NCBI GenBank assembly: GCA_032718565.1
Contig: JAVGVS010000055.1
Location: 1,641,206-1,705,205, forward strand
DNA: 64,000 nt
From: Distichodus sexfasciatus
Lineage: Eukaryota > Chordata > Actinopteri > Characiformes > Distichodontidae
Direction of reading: 5' to 3'
Below are positions 49,701 through 60,471 of this stretch, piece after piece; position 1 is the stretch's first letter; each line of letters opens with the position of its first letter. The position numbers were made by a program, and so were the translations under genes. Under the pieces are notes generated by a model. The model searched no databases and had not been told where the DNA came from. It saw only the letters and a list, made by a program, of their open reading frames with translations.

Positions 49701-50665
49701 AAATTTAACTGAATCATTAGTTGATTCAACCAATGATGCCAGTAGTTATTCATTATTATTATATGATAGTATGTTAGTTGTCTTTATAGCAGTAACGGGA
49801 GCAGTAGCTAGAGGTGTCAATCACAAGTTTCATCACAATATGATATTCTACTGCTTAAACTGACAACAATTCACTGTCTGCTGATAACACAAGGTCTGCT
49901 ATGATGCGATTTCGGTTCGAATCAATTCAGGCACCAGCTATATATCATATGCTGATTTAACACAAATCACTTAAAAGGGCAAGTAGACGGTTAACACAAA
50001 CTGTCCGTGATAACAGTCGGGTTGTAACTTCAAACTAAACCAACAACAATGATTGCTGCTAATAAAGTGGCAAGCACAAGTAAAACCAAGGCAATGCTGC
50101 CATACCGTGCTGCTCACACCAGTATAAATACCCATAATCATGCCAGAGCACCTCTGTGTCGATGAACACAACTTTCCACCCAGGCCAAACCTGCTGTGGT
50201 CATAAAATGACCACTGGTCAACATGAATAATTGATGTGCATGCATATAGACATTCAGCTTTTAGGAAGCCATGCTATTTAGAGACCTTTTGTCACTAAAG
50301 CGATGGAAAACCGGAAGAGAAATCAATGTGCCGTGAGTGCTGGAGGTAAAATGCGGAGTCTTGTGTGCTGCAGGGGGAGCGATAGACTCGGAACGCTTCA
50401 TTAAGACCATTCATTCCAGTGGAGGAGCATAAAAAGGAAGAGCTTCTTTCTCTCTCTCTTTCTGCGATAAGGACTGACAGCTGATGAGAGGAGAGACATG
50501 CCCAGGGCTGGCTGTTTAGTATGCAGGACCATGTCTGACTGCCTCACTCACTCACACACACAGACAGACAGACACACACACACACACACACAAGGGGTAG
50601 ACAGACCTCCTGCTGTTTCCTTCTCACATACAGGCGGATTCACTGGCGCACACATACAAACACAC

Positions 50666-50699
<34 letters not shown>

Positions 50700-53600
50700 G
50701 CCATGTTTTCATATCTTTGTGAGTACCTATCAGTTAGTCACAATTAAAACATTATAAAATTTAAAAAATGCTACATCTAACCTTAACCTCAATAACTGAA
50801 AGCAAATCTTTTAACTCAATTTTTTCTTTAATAAAAAACTTTTTAATAGAAGCAGTGTTGAGTGCTGGAATTGAATTGGACTTCTTTTAGGTTCTTGAAG
50901 ACAATAAAAGGTCAATAACATTTTCACAATTTGAGATTTTCTTGTGTTTTACAGGAGTATCAGATCCTCACACACCCCTTAAACCCTGCCCACTAACACA
51001 CACATACACAATCACGGATAAGACCCTGCTGTGACACCACTTAGAGAGATAAACACTCAATCCTAGACATGTGAAGGACACACACACACACACACATCGT
51101 GATTCAGCTGTCAGCCATTCAGTCTCAGCGTGGTTGACTTTTTGATGTGCATAGCTCCCCATCAGACAGTCTATTCAGCAGGGGGGCTGTGAGATCTGAC
51201 CTTGCCCCCCACCTTCACGTTCACATCTTTCTTCTTCGCCTCTCTTCATCCTTTCTTTTCCTCCCTCATAACAGTCAGTCCCCACACAACCACTGCAACC
51301 TGAAGGAAGAGGGACGACCTACAGTACTTTCCGTTTGCATCCCCATGTCCGATAGCAGCAGAGTTATTCTCTCGTTCTCTCACTGACCTTTAACAATGTG
51401 CATTTGTCTCTTTTTCTCTGTCTTCTCCAGGTCAGGGGCTCAGATTTAGTAACACATTAGACATTAGATAATCTCATTCATAGCACACGTAGTTCCACCT
51501 GCAATAAACCCTCATAATTCTTTCTTCTACTTTGACCAACAGGCAAAAGTGTCCTCTCTGTGATAACAGATAGAGTGAGGGAGCAGCAGGTGGGAATGAA
51601 TAAGTGAAAGCTAAAACATAGCCCATGTGAGAAAAAGTGTCCTGTGACACTAAATTAAATCTGACACTGCCATGTCCTGCTTTTATAATATTTTTATAAG
51701 GTAACCTGGTTAAAAAGATGTTCATTAATGATTCGTTGAATAACAAAAATTCATGCTAGTGTGGGGTAATAATTCTTTACAAAGAAAAAGATTCCAGGAA
51801 AAGTCGACCAATAGAATGTCACTTGAAATAAATTGCTTTAGTATCAAATATTAGTGTTAGCAAAGATTGGTTATTAAATGAAATGCTTGTTAAGAGCTTT
51901 CATCCGCTTGTTTTTTGGATCTAATGCCAGAACCACTGGCACAGAGTAACTGGAATTTGCTTTTTGTGCTGTCAGTTTCATAACAGCCTGCAGGTGGCGA
52001 TATCACTCCTTCAGCATCATTTTCCAAAGAAACAAAAATGTCCCTGTAAACTAAATTAGGGAACAAAAAATGATGACAGCTATTAGCAGAAATGTACTGG
52101 AGTGGAAAATAAAAGCTTCCTCTCTTCATTGAAGTCTTTCACAAGATTTTGGAGTGTGTTTATGAGAAGTTTTGGTCATTCATTCAGAAGAGCGTTTGTG
52201 AAGACAGGCACCAGCACCAGAGAAGAAAGACTGCCTTACAGTCTCCATTCCAGTTCATCCCAAAACTGTTGGAAGGGGTTGAGGTTGGGGCTTTGTGTGA
52301 CTCAGGCAAGTTCTTACACCAAACTTACCAAAACTGTCTTTACAGACATTACGTTGTGTACTGGGGCAAAAGAAGCTAGAACAGACGGACATCCCATAAA
52401 CTTTTCCCATCAAGCTGAAAACACAGAATTGGTGTACACCTATACTTTTGTCATATAGTGTAAGTTGTTGTCAAAACTGATATTTTAAAAAATTAATCCT
52501 CCAAGACAAACACATGATCCATCTATAAGATCAAGTACTGGCAGGTAAGAGCTGTTGCAACAATTACGCAATCCATGATAAATGTGTATCTAGGTCCCTC
52601 TACTGGTAAAATGTAGGTAGCAAAGAAAAAAGAGGCTGATTATTCAAGACTGTGCACAACAGAAGAAAAATCTGATTTTACACAAACTAACATGCATGGT
52701 CTGAAGGTAGAGCACATTCATACAGGCTACGTTTGTCTTTTTTGCATTTCCCAACACATTTCCTTCTCATCAAGACCAGATCACTGATTAAAGTTGACTC
52801 AATAGGAAGTGATGCAGTTTGACACTGCTGACCCTTACAAAGTGACCACTATTCCGAGTTCAGCTCCCTGTAGTTCGGTTTCACAGTAGTGAGAAGAGAA
52901 AGTAGAACACAGCTACTCACACACATACACATACCCAGTCAATCAGCATTTGACCAAAATTTCCACATTTAATCCTGTCTACTCAGAGAGGGACAACGGA
53001 AACGGAAAGTTAAATATCTACAGTGCTCTTCACAAAGTTGAGATCAGTTACTGCAACACAACTTTCCAATAATAGTGCTTTTTTATGTTTAACAACACTT
53101 CAGCTTCTGGATTTGTAATGTTAGGTTCAAACATTGAGGAGCAGCGGTAGATATAGAAGACTTTAATATCTTCCAGCATTGGAGAAATAAAAATCCCTGC
53201 TGTATGTGTGATGCTGGTTGTGCCAGCGCTGCTGTAAGCACTGTGGTTGTGTAACATTTATGCCTGAGACAGCATCACCGACTTCAAGCTACACATCTAT
53301 TTTTCATTATAGGAAGCCACTACGATCAGCACTCAGCTTAAGGGGAGCCTGGAGGGAGGGACCGAGGGAGAGAGAGAGAAAGACTGAGCGAGGGAAGTCA
53401 GAGACAGACAGCGAGACGTGAAGGATGGGGAGAGGGAGGAAAATCGTGCTGAGGGATGAGCGGTAAAGTGGAAGAGGAGTTGTCAGTACCGAGGAGCAGC
53501 AGTCTAGAAATAAATGGGTGCAAACAGCACTAAAAGCGACGAGCGAATTCACTTGAACAAAACGCTTAATGGCACAGGGATGTGTAAATGTCCGGATGAA

Positions 53601-56600
53601 AGATTTCAAAAAGGAGAAAAAAGGGAATACGTCCATTACACCATCTCTATAGTACTGAGGAAAAGTCTTCAACTTTATATTTTGCCTCCAAAGAGAAAGT
53701 CTTGTCTTTTTCACTGTAGATTTTCTATCATTTTCTAGCTAAATGTAAAGAGTGGTGCTCAAAACTTCTGCACAGTATTGTACATCAAGCAAAATAGTTA
53801 GTGAGAATGAAATTAGTAGGTCATAAAATCTAAACCTTCCAAAATCACTCCAACATTAAAAAATAAGAGCAAAATGTTGAAACTAGTGCTGATCGCAATT
53901 ACGTTTTAAAATGTGTTTAAAATATCCGAAAAATAAGGCCGACCCATTCCTCTGGCTGATGATCAAGGTTAACAGGGCAGGAGCAAGCAGAGCGTATGAC
54001 AGGCTTTTCACCTGCATAATGGAATGTACTGCTATCTATCTACAGGAGCTGTGACTAAGATCTAAGACTGAATCTGACCAAACAGTCATACAATTGTACT
54101 CTCCAATCTTTTAAAATAACACGCAGTGCATATTCTGCAACGTATGCCATGATTGTACATTGATTTTGAATGTAGTGATTAAAATGTGCCTTTTGTCACT
54201 AAAGCGCAATAAACACGGTATGGTTCTTTAGGCACACTTTTAATTTAAAGATGGGTCAAATCCAGTCATAGCTCATAAAGCATGTTTATGCTCTCATTTT
54301 TATCTCTCCACCTGTTCTGATTGATATTTCTAGCTCCTCACTTATTTGCACAAATCTTTTTTTAAAATCTCTAAAATAGTTTAATTAACACCACTGCTGG
54401 ATTATGGTCTTCCTCGCTGCTAACCCTCTTAAGGTTTGACTCATTGGATCACACAGAATTCAGATCACAACACCAACCCATAAAACTAAGATCAGCTGCA
54501 ATGATGAGAAGGTCATAAACCCCGAATGCCAGCGACAAACACACACACACACACCAGCACATCACGCTCGCTTGCACACACAAGCAACTCACCACGGTCT
54601 GCGAGGCATGTTCGCAGGAAACCCACAGGTCCTTCCTAGTTACTCAATCTCCAGTTCTCTCTCACGAGTGGAACATTACACGCAGAGACGCGTCCGCATC
54701 GGCTACTTATTACACGGCTTCAATCCGCCGCTTTGGATGATGCATAAGTACAAAGCCCTTCACTTTGTTGTGTCTTTAGGGGAGGGAGGGAGGGAGTAGA
54801 GAGAGAGGGAGGGTGAATGGAAGGAGGGAGGGTATGAAGGAGAGAAGTGGGTAGGGCTGGGCAATTAATTGAAACTGACATTCAAACATCTAAGCAGCGT
54901 AATTTTGCCTGTCACCTTTGTTTCGATTGTAAAATAATCTGCTAATACTTTTTAAAAAGGGATTGTGTGACTCTACCCAATCCAGCCTGCAATTACATCT
55001 GAGTGTGTTTCCTTCAATTATTTTTAAATCACAAAAATACGCACTTTCGTTAGAAAAAAAATCCCAGCTTTAATAGTTGAGCATATTTACAGTACAAACC
55101 TTGTCAGTGAACTGTGATTGCAAAAATATCCAAAACAAAATAATTGGTAGTTCCCGGTATAGGCTCCGGCCCCCCGCGACCCCAGTTGGGATTAAACAGT
55201 TTGGATAATGAATGAATGAATGAAAATAATTGGTCAATAATTGTAATCGAGGTCAAATGTTTAATTAATCGTGATACTGATGTGAGGTCGTATCACCTAG
55301 CCCTAGTAGGCGGTAGTTAGTACAGGAGTTGACAGTCTGCTCACCAACACCCTGTTATCTCTGCTCTCAATAAACATAAAAAAAACTTACATGCAAGAGG
55401 TCAGAAGGTTGCCAAAATGAGGTAATGTCTAAATGCAGGAAATGATGCTCGCAGCATGTAACGCATGTACCGGAGCTCTGAATAAATCATAGACCGGGGA
55501 GAGCTGATCTTTGACACTGTTCAATAAATCATGAACAAAATTTTGCACAAGAACACAGATATAGCAACATGAATTCACTCTGCCGTCACTGCTGATGTTG
55601 CAGATACATAACGCTGTTTGTACCAGGGCTGGGCAATGAATCGAAATTAAATCGAATCTGACATTCAGAACCTCTGATTGATGAGGTCTTGCCTGTGTTG
55701 GTTATTTTGATTACATTTAAAATGATTACTTTTTAAAAATTCTGTTCAGTTAATTGTGAAATTGATTTGAGGTCATATCGTCCATCCCTTATTCATACAC
55801 ATTTTATTGAAGAAAAGTCATGTTTCTCCTCATGTGAACAAGCCAATGGTCAGCACAACGTCAAATCCACTATCATCATGAATCTTAGAACTAAATTTAT
55901 ACCTCACACACTCGCAGCAGGACATCCTCCACCTCTGCCATGCACATGGAACAAATGACCTCAGGAGCTTCTCATGTGGACGTCATTCACTCACATGTTT
56001 AGCTAAACTGACTAGACACTGATGCTGGAAGTGTCAAAAATCATCCATTATAGAAGTCATAGACACAAGCTTTGACCTTGACATGCTACTAACATGCCAA
56101 CCTTCACCAAACCGCCCGCTCCTCTTCTAATGCTTCTGTTGTGGAGCCGCTGAACCCAGATCCAAAATAAAGGAAAGCAAACTCATGCCAAATTCATGCC
56201 AGTAATAAACCACTTAATATGCCAATACGGCTGGGCAATATGATCTTGAATTAATATCATGATTAATTGAAACTTTTACCTCGATTATGATTAGTGTTTT
56301 TTTCCCTCATAGTTCACTGACAAGATTTGTACTGTAAATACAGCTATTAAATTGGATATTATTTCTAATGAAAGCATGCATATCTTTGTGGTTTTAAAAT
56401 AATTAAAGTTTCGATTCATTGTCCAGCCTTATATGCCAATTTATTTTTTTAAATGAACCTAACTTAGAAATTTGCTGATACACACTAGGGAAATATGTTG
56501 GTACACAAGGTACAAACACACTATCTGTGTTACATAAGCAGGCGGCTGTGTAGCCGTGCTGCCAACCTCCACGCCTGGCACACGGAGCCGTCCACACCTT

Positions 56601-58087
56601 TGTTGTTGAGATGGGAACAGCAGGTGAAGAGTAAGATCGGGAGACGCCACCTGTTACCACACTAAACGTTTGCCAAAGTGAATGGCTCGATGCGGAGATG
56701 GCAGTTATCTTTGTTGGAGAACTACCCCCGCTCCAAAACATGACAGATTAGCGTTGGTGTAAACTATTACCACAAAAATACAGCCAGAAAATATTACCGA
56801 ATTATATATACCAGTGAAAGAAGTGTATATTCATAGAGGCTGCGCTTGATTTACATGCTTGTTGTTGAATAGACTGAATATCACGAAAGAAAATGTATTC
56901 GCATAATTGATTCATGGTACATATTGTACATCATATAGGAACTGTTTGCATGTAAATAGCTACTATTATTAAAAGCTACTGCTATTAAAACACAGAACAT
57001 GAAAGGTTCTATAGTCTGCACATATTCAAGGTGTCCTCGTGCCAGTGGTACCATTATAAATAGAAACACACTCCCAACACACACCCAGACTACAGATGAA
57101 GATACTAATGACCCTCACCTTTCATCATCTGTCTGAGGTTGCGGGGGGCAACGTTAACCAATGACTATTAATTAATGCATCATTTCCATGTGTATGAGAG
57201 CTGATGGGACTGTAGTCACGACCTCATTCAAACAGGCCCACAACACGCATCCTCCAAACAAACTCCTTGGAGACAAACACCACTTTCACAATTCATAATT
57301 CTTCAAGGCTTTGGAGTAGGACATGCACAAAGACTAAGAGAGAGAACGGGGTGAGGGGCTACCGTGCTGTAATAAAAGCCACAGGTAGGCAAGTAGAAAA
57401 GAAATGAATACAAATACGTTTACTTGGATAAGTAAGTAAAAATGATGGATTAATAAAGTTAAGGCAAAAAATGGTTATTAGGAAATCCAGGTAAAGGTCA
57501 TGAAAAGTGCATGAAGTGCATTTCTCAACCTGATAATTGTACCCACATTGTGCTCTAGCTTTTGTGTTGCGTTCTTAACAACTTAAAATTTATCCAACTC
57601 TTAATGAACTGTAAGATGCATTTAAACACGTTGAACAGTTATTAAAAATGTAAAAAAAATCAATGCATAAATATGTATTTGAAAGAATTTATGAATAACT
57701 GAATGAATGATTTTTCATTTGCATTTGAAAAACATCCTCTGATAGAATAATAATAATGAATAATAATGAAACACAGCATGTTGGTGATGATACAGGTATG
57801 TACAATCCTAAATGAAAGTGGACTAATGTTTAAAATACGCTGCTGGTCTATAAGTCATTGCTTTGTAGTCAGGAAGATGCTCTTCACACACACACACACA
57901 AACACGCTCTTACTTACCCCTGTTTACCGTATTCTTCCTAGCGACCGACCATTAATCCAGCTCTTTATACACACACAGATAACCCCAAACTACCCTGACT
58001 GTGAGTGTGTTTACTGTTGATGAGGTTAGGAAGGCGGTACAGATTACTCACCGGGTTCGAAGAGCAGTGACAGTAGATTTATCAATC
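36024..58087 (-). CDS. rap1gap2: RAP1GAP2, Rap1 GTPase-activating protein 2 (23 coding segments; 5' exon off right edge)
   Basis: Segments: 58087-58052, 44663-44579, 43073-43038, 42930-42886 (or from 42933), 42005-41973, 41823-41605, 41048-40945, 40821-40743, 40490-40437, 40319-40236, 40007-39907, 39618-39489, 39335-39180, 38745-38674, 38570-38484, 38343-38203, 37706-37560, 37384-37263, 37090-36983, 36886-36769, 36522-36417, 36294-36224, 36032-36024. About 714 residues are visible (human 731). All are GT-AG and in phase. N-terminus IDKSTV, a GoLoco-like FFDSLEKME, DDYIPYP, VILPQFGGYWIE, then the Rap-GAP domain with FRGGLDV and the catalytic asparagine in RKRHIGNDIVAMVFQ. A serine-rich tail (RVRSHSMDTM, KRRSGLFPRL, SRSSSSTSS) follows. 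KRRSGLFPRLHT marks RAP1GAP2 rather than RAP1GAP. It inactivates Rap1 (family knowledge: platelet adhesion, secretion). The exon encoding the usual N-terminus (about 15 residues ending in FGW) was not found. Confidence 0.93.
37875..38190. repeat. Degenerate minisatellite in rap1gap2 intron
   Basis: Units built on GATGATGTACTAGAGGCAG and GTGAGATGTACTAGAGA recur with a period of roughly 40-60 bases between two rap1gap2 exons. Individual copies are diverged. Confidence 0.65.
38674..40490 (-). other. Rap-GAP catalytic domain exons of rap1gap2
   Basis: Seven exons (40490 to 38674) encode the catalytic core: LLCEDIVGLRFSPVLYPR, SYDEHEVNNTFKFGVIYQ, SEEELFGN, LQDFKGFRGGLDV, MFHVSTKLPFTEGD, RKRHIGNDIVAMVFQEE and VPDMIASNFLHAFILVQVE. 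Rap-GAPs use an asparagine thumb in place of an arginine finger; the helix carrying it (HIGNDIVA) is intact at about 39321-39295, so the enzyme should be active. Confidence 0.85.
43649..43897. mobile_element. Foldback MITE with ~100-bp inverted repeats and 8-bp target duplication
   Basis: Both arms begin GTGACCCGATCTGCCGTAAT and stay nearly identical for about 100 bases, meeting at a short AT-rich loop near 43760-43790. ATTTAATT flanks both ends (43641-43648 and 43898-43905), an 8-bp duplication of the kind hAT elements make. It carries no transposase; the 65-residue open frame across it is the hairpin translated. It lies in a rap1gap2 intron. Confidence 0.8.
44689..44731. repeat. (AT)n microsatellite
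   Basis: Near-perfect AT dinucleotide run just upstream, on the minus strand, of the acceptor of rap1gap2 exon 44663-44579. Confidence 0.9.
46684..46710. repeat. (CT)n microsatellite
   Basis: About 13 CT units next to a CpG-richer block. Confidence 0.9.
47833..47957 (+). mobile_element. hAT-like element, 5' end fragment
   Basis: It begins CAGTGTTGGGAGTAACATG and continues with GTTACA/GTAACG repeats, the layout of fish hAT elements starting CAGTGTTGGG. The other end is not visible. It is related to the minus-oriented copy ending at 19408. Confidence 0.55.
49331..49677. mobile_element. Tigger/pogo-like MITE, 347 bp, TA target duplication
   Basis: The left end CAGGTAGTCCGCGATTTACG and the complement of the right end CAGATGGTCCCCGAGTTACG form inverted repeats, flanked by TA on both sides (49329-49330, 49678-49679). 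Ends and TA duplication fit pogo/Tigger elements of the Tc1/mariner superfamily. There is no transposase frame. Confidence 0.7.
50553..50700. repeat. (CA)n microsatellite cluster
   Basis: Two CA runs (about 50553-50592 and 50650-50700). The second runs into a copy of the CA-flanked dispersed repeat described at 58590-59853 (CATGTTTTCATATCTTTGTG). Confidence 0.85.
52130..52460 (+). mobile_element. 3' part of a widespread teleost non-autonomous DNA transposon
   Basis: Contains CAAGATTTTGGAGTGTGTTT, CCAGTTCATCCCAAAACTG, GGGGTTGAGGTTGGGGCTTT and ends ACTTTTGTCATATAGTG, whose complement CACTATATGACAAAAGT is the familiar terminus of a very abundant fish element. The left terminus is missing. The 118- and 76-residue open frames here are repeat-derived. 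Confidence 0.6.
54593..54609 (-). CDS. rap1gap2: Candidate alternative first coding exon of rap1gap2 (MPRRPW)
   Basis: On the minus strand ATGCCTCGCAGACCGTG is followed by a consensus donor GTGAGT. Its 17 coding bases leave phase 2, exactly what the next exon (44663, starting G AAA CAG) requires, giving MPRRPW followed by KQELL. The upstream exon 58087-58052 leaves the same phase. The sequence 5' of the ATG is GC-richer than its surroundings. Alternative N-termini are known for Rap1GAP family genes. No transcript evidence is available. Confidence 0.45.
54852..55305. mobile_element. hAT-like MITE carrying a nested retroposed insert
   Basis: The left end TAGGGCTGGGCAATTAATTG and the complement of the right end TAGGGCTAGGTGATACGACC are inverted repeats. 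The flanking 8-mers are only partly alike (GAAGTGGG, GTAGGCGG). It contains the 74-bp insert at 55149-55222. It is related to the copies at 55624 and 56226. Confidence 0.6.
55149..55222 (+). mobile_element. 5'-truncated LINE/SINE tail with 12-bp target duplication
   Basis: A 74-bp insert containing GGCTCCGGCCCCCCGCGACC and ending in (ATGA)n is flanked on both sides by AAAATAATTGGT (55137-55148, 55223-55234). The sequence is the usual 3' tail shared by fish L2-type LINEs and their SINEs. It is clear evidence of target-primed insertion into the surrounding MITE. Confidence 0.75.
55624..55791. mobile_element. hAT-like MITE, degraded
   Basis: Left end CAGGGCTGGGCAATGAATCG and right-end complement TAAGGGATGGACGATATGAC. 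It is the same family as 54852-55305 and 56226-56431. No clean duplication flanks it. Confidence 0.5.
56226..56431. mobile_element. hAT-like MITE, 206 bp, 8-bp target duplication TATGCCAA
   Basis: The left end TACGGCTGGGCAATATGATC and the complement of the right end TAAGGCTGGACAATGAATCG are inverted repeats. TATGCCAA is repeated exactly at 56218-56225 and 56432-56439. The interior is AT-rich and non-coding. Confidence 0.75.
57085..58051 (-). other. rap1gap2 intron sequence 3' of exon 58087-58052, no feature
   Basis: AT-rich intron with short AAT/ATGA runs and CA runs (57885-57905). Nothing coding is recognised. Confidence 0.4.
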
Positions 58088-58589
58088 CTGAAACAGCAGA
58101 GACATTAGGATCAGAAACAGAAATTAAATATACAAATATGATTAAAGACAGTATTTCCAACACAGTCTTCACACTTTCTAGTGATGGGAATACTGTCTCT
58201 TTTAAGAGAGTCAGTTCTTTTCGCTCCCAAGTGGCACCTCAGATCACTAACACTTTCATCAGATGGTTCTGATCCCATGGCATTGGATCACGCCGACCTT
58301 CTCAAGCAACTATTTTAACGTACAGATAATTAGCATCTAATAAACAAGGAAGCTGTGAGTAATTACACACACAATGGGTTAACTAGACAATTGTCTCATG
58401 CAGGTTTTTGTGCACTACCTTCCATGCTTGTGTTATTTTGTTGTCAGTATCTGTTAGAAGCTTCAGGGCTATTCAGGCTGACATGCAGAAAAGGTCATTT
58501 GCTGATAGCGTGTTCTCCTACACGCCAAGCCTGAGAAACACTAACTCACCTGCCACAGAGCAACACAGTACACATAAATACACATAATC

Positions 58590-59853
58590 ATACAAACACA
58601 CACAAACTTGTAAAACTATCTTTGTGACTCCAAAAATGACTAGATGTATATGATTCTACAGCTAATCCTAACCCTAACCTAAGTAGAGATGGGCCGATAC
58701 CACTTTTTTAATGTCTGATACCAATACCGATATTGTAAATTTGGATACCAATACAAATCCGATAGTCACAGTCTTTTATATAACATAAAATAATGCTTTA
58801 AAATGTCTGAATACATGACTGAGATTATTGTTATGCTTAATGCTTAAATGCTTGATTTAAATACCGTTTTCCTACTAAAACAATGTAATAATTACACACA
58901 CACATGTATATGCTAAATTATGTTCTCAAAAATTGTTCGTTTAGACATATATATTTCTTCTTTCTTATTGATAACATTATAAAATTGAAAAAAAAAATTG
59001 ATCAATTTAAAATGAAATACTGAAGTTTGTCATTTTGAACCTATTTGGCCTATAAAATGAGGTGCTTTTGCAGAGAACTACATTTCCCAGGATCCTCTGG
59101 GCGCGCTCTGGAGCCACGTCACAATGATGCGTTGGGTGCGCGTTCCAGAATAAACGAAGGAAAATCTATGAGAAAATCTAAATAAACGGCAGAATTGTGA
59201 GTAGAACGCTGGTTATTGTGGTTATTTATCAGCTAAAATATGGTTTGTGTCTGTTCGGTGAAAAACATTTTGACCGAACTGGAGCGTTTTGCGAGTAACG
59301 GCGCTCATGAACACAGCGCATGTGTTAACGCGAAAAATGTCGAAAAATGTTTTTATGCATTTACTTCTGTTTTAGTGCAGGGAACGTTTCACAAATACTT
59401 TCACATACAGAGGGATCAGGTCTTGTCTTAATCGCGCCACTGAAAACGTTGTGTGTCACTATTAAGCCTCTGTGTGAAATACAAGCGGAGCGCTCTAGTG
59501 AGTAAAATGAACAACGGTTAGCCGATTCTAGAAAAAACATTCTAGAAAACAGATCGGCTCCATAGAACGGCCCAATGCCGCCGAAACCCGATCCAGCTGT
59601 TTGAGCGGGTCGTCGGAGGATACCGATCCACATATCGGATGGGCTACATCTCTAAACCTAAGTAACCAAATGCACATCTTTTACCTGTTTTAGTTTCCTG
59701 AAATAAACATGTACATTTTCTATAAAGTAATTTTTCCTCATGGTAACCTCTCAAATGTCCACACAAAACCATAAAAAATGAACAAAAGTTATTTTAGGGG
59801 ACAAAAAGGTCCTCACAACGCATAAAAACATGGCACACGCACACACACACACT
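58590..59853. repeat. CA-flanked dispersed repeat split by a hAT-like insertion
   Basis: The left part (58590-58683) contains CTTGTAAAACTATCTTTGTG and TAACCCTAACCTAAG. The right part (59655-59853) continues TAACCAAATGCACATCTTTT and ends GGACAAAAAGGTCCTCACAA with CA repeats. Joined at AACCTAAG they read as one common teleost repeat. Partial relatives occur at 50700-50800 and 60920-61030. Confidence 0.6.
58684..59654. mobile_element. 971-bp hAT-like element with exact 8-bp target duplication
   Basis: The left end TAGAGATGGGCCGATACC and the complement of the right end TAGAGATGTAGCCCATCC are inverted repeats, with AACCTAAG directly repeated at 58676-58683 and 59655-59662. Inside are a TATAAAA (59051), an ACTACATTTCCCAG motif and a 63-residue open frame (59240-59431) that might be a transposase remnant or chance. 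No full transposase is present. Confidence 0.8.
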
Positions 59854-60064
59854 TCTGACCCACAATGGTTAGATGTAAATAGTAATTAGGATTAAATGAG
59901 CAATCATTTAAGTGAATACGTTTTTCACATAACATCTGACACACCTTTCCTTATCAGGACTGGACAAACGGTCCTTAACAGAACCACATTAACACTGGCA
60001 AATCTTACGTTTTTGTGTCTTTTATCAGTAAATTTGTAGTTCTCCCCCCAAAAAACCTCACACA

Positions 60065-60471
60065 TGTAAGAGCCCAACAGACCAAGGGAGGACACCTCCT
60101 ATCAACCCAGTTGCAGATCTTCACACCAACCCCAGTTTACCAGATCTACGTCACCAGAGTTTTAACCTATCATAGCCCAGTTACCAATATTTAAAGACCT
60201 TCATGTACAACTGTTCTCTGCGAAGTATTGTTATGCCTTGTGCTACTTACCGAGCGTTTATTGTGTTTGTCTGTCTCCGCTGGACCCTTGCTTTCGGTTA
60301 TTGGATTACCCCTCTGCTTCTGGCGATTCGGATTTGGTTGCTCCGTGCACTGTGTTTTCTGGTTTTGAACTGTGCTACAATAAACCTCAATTTTTTCTTC
60401 AAACTTGATCCTGTGCTCACATGTACCTGGTTTTGTCGGCTCTGCATTTGGCCCACCTGCCTGCCGTTACA
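60065..60471 (+). mobile_element. Probable solo LTR of a retrotransposon
   Basis: A 407-bp block begins TGTAAGAG and ends CCGTTACA, flanked by ACACA on both sides (60060-60064, 60472-60476). It contains TATTTAAA (60188-60195) and AATAAA (60379-60384) in the order and spacing of an LTR promoter and poly(A) signal. CTCTGCATTTGGCCCACCTG near the end resembles fish Gypsy-type LTRs. The duplication is low complexity, so the boundaries are moderately sure. The 97-residue open frame here is not a gene. Confidence 0.5.

Larger units (their letters stand above)
44664..54592 (-). other. rap1gap2 5' intron, part 1
   Basis: About 10 kb without a recognised constitutive exon. It holds a diverged ~225-bp tandem duplication (46860-47215), CT and CA microsatellites, a hAT-like end at 47833, a three-copy repeat member at 47755-47830, a Tigger-like element at 49331-49677 and a DNA-transposon tail ending 52460. 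A CpG-richer block at about 46380-46670 could be an internal promoter, but no phase-compatible first exon was found there. Confidence 0.5.

Noticed and set aside
52102..52458. 118-residue open frame
   Set aside because: Covered by a known-style fish DNA transposon fragment.
58665..58683. Telomere-like TAACCCTAACC
   Set aside because: Only about two units, part of a common dispersed fish repeat.
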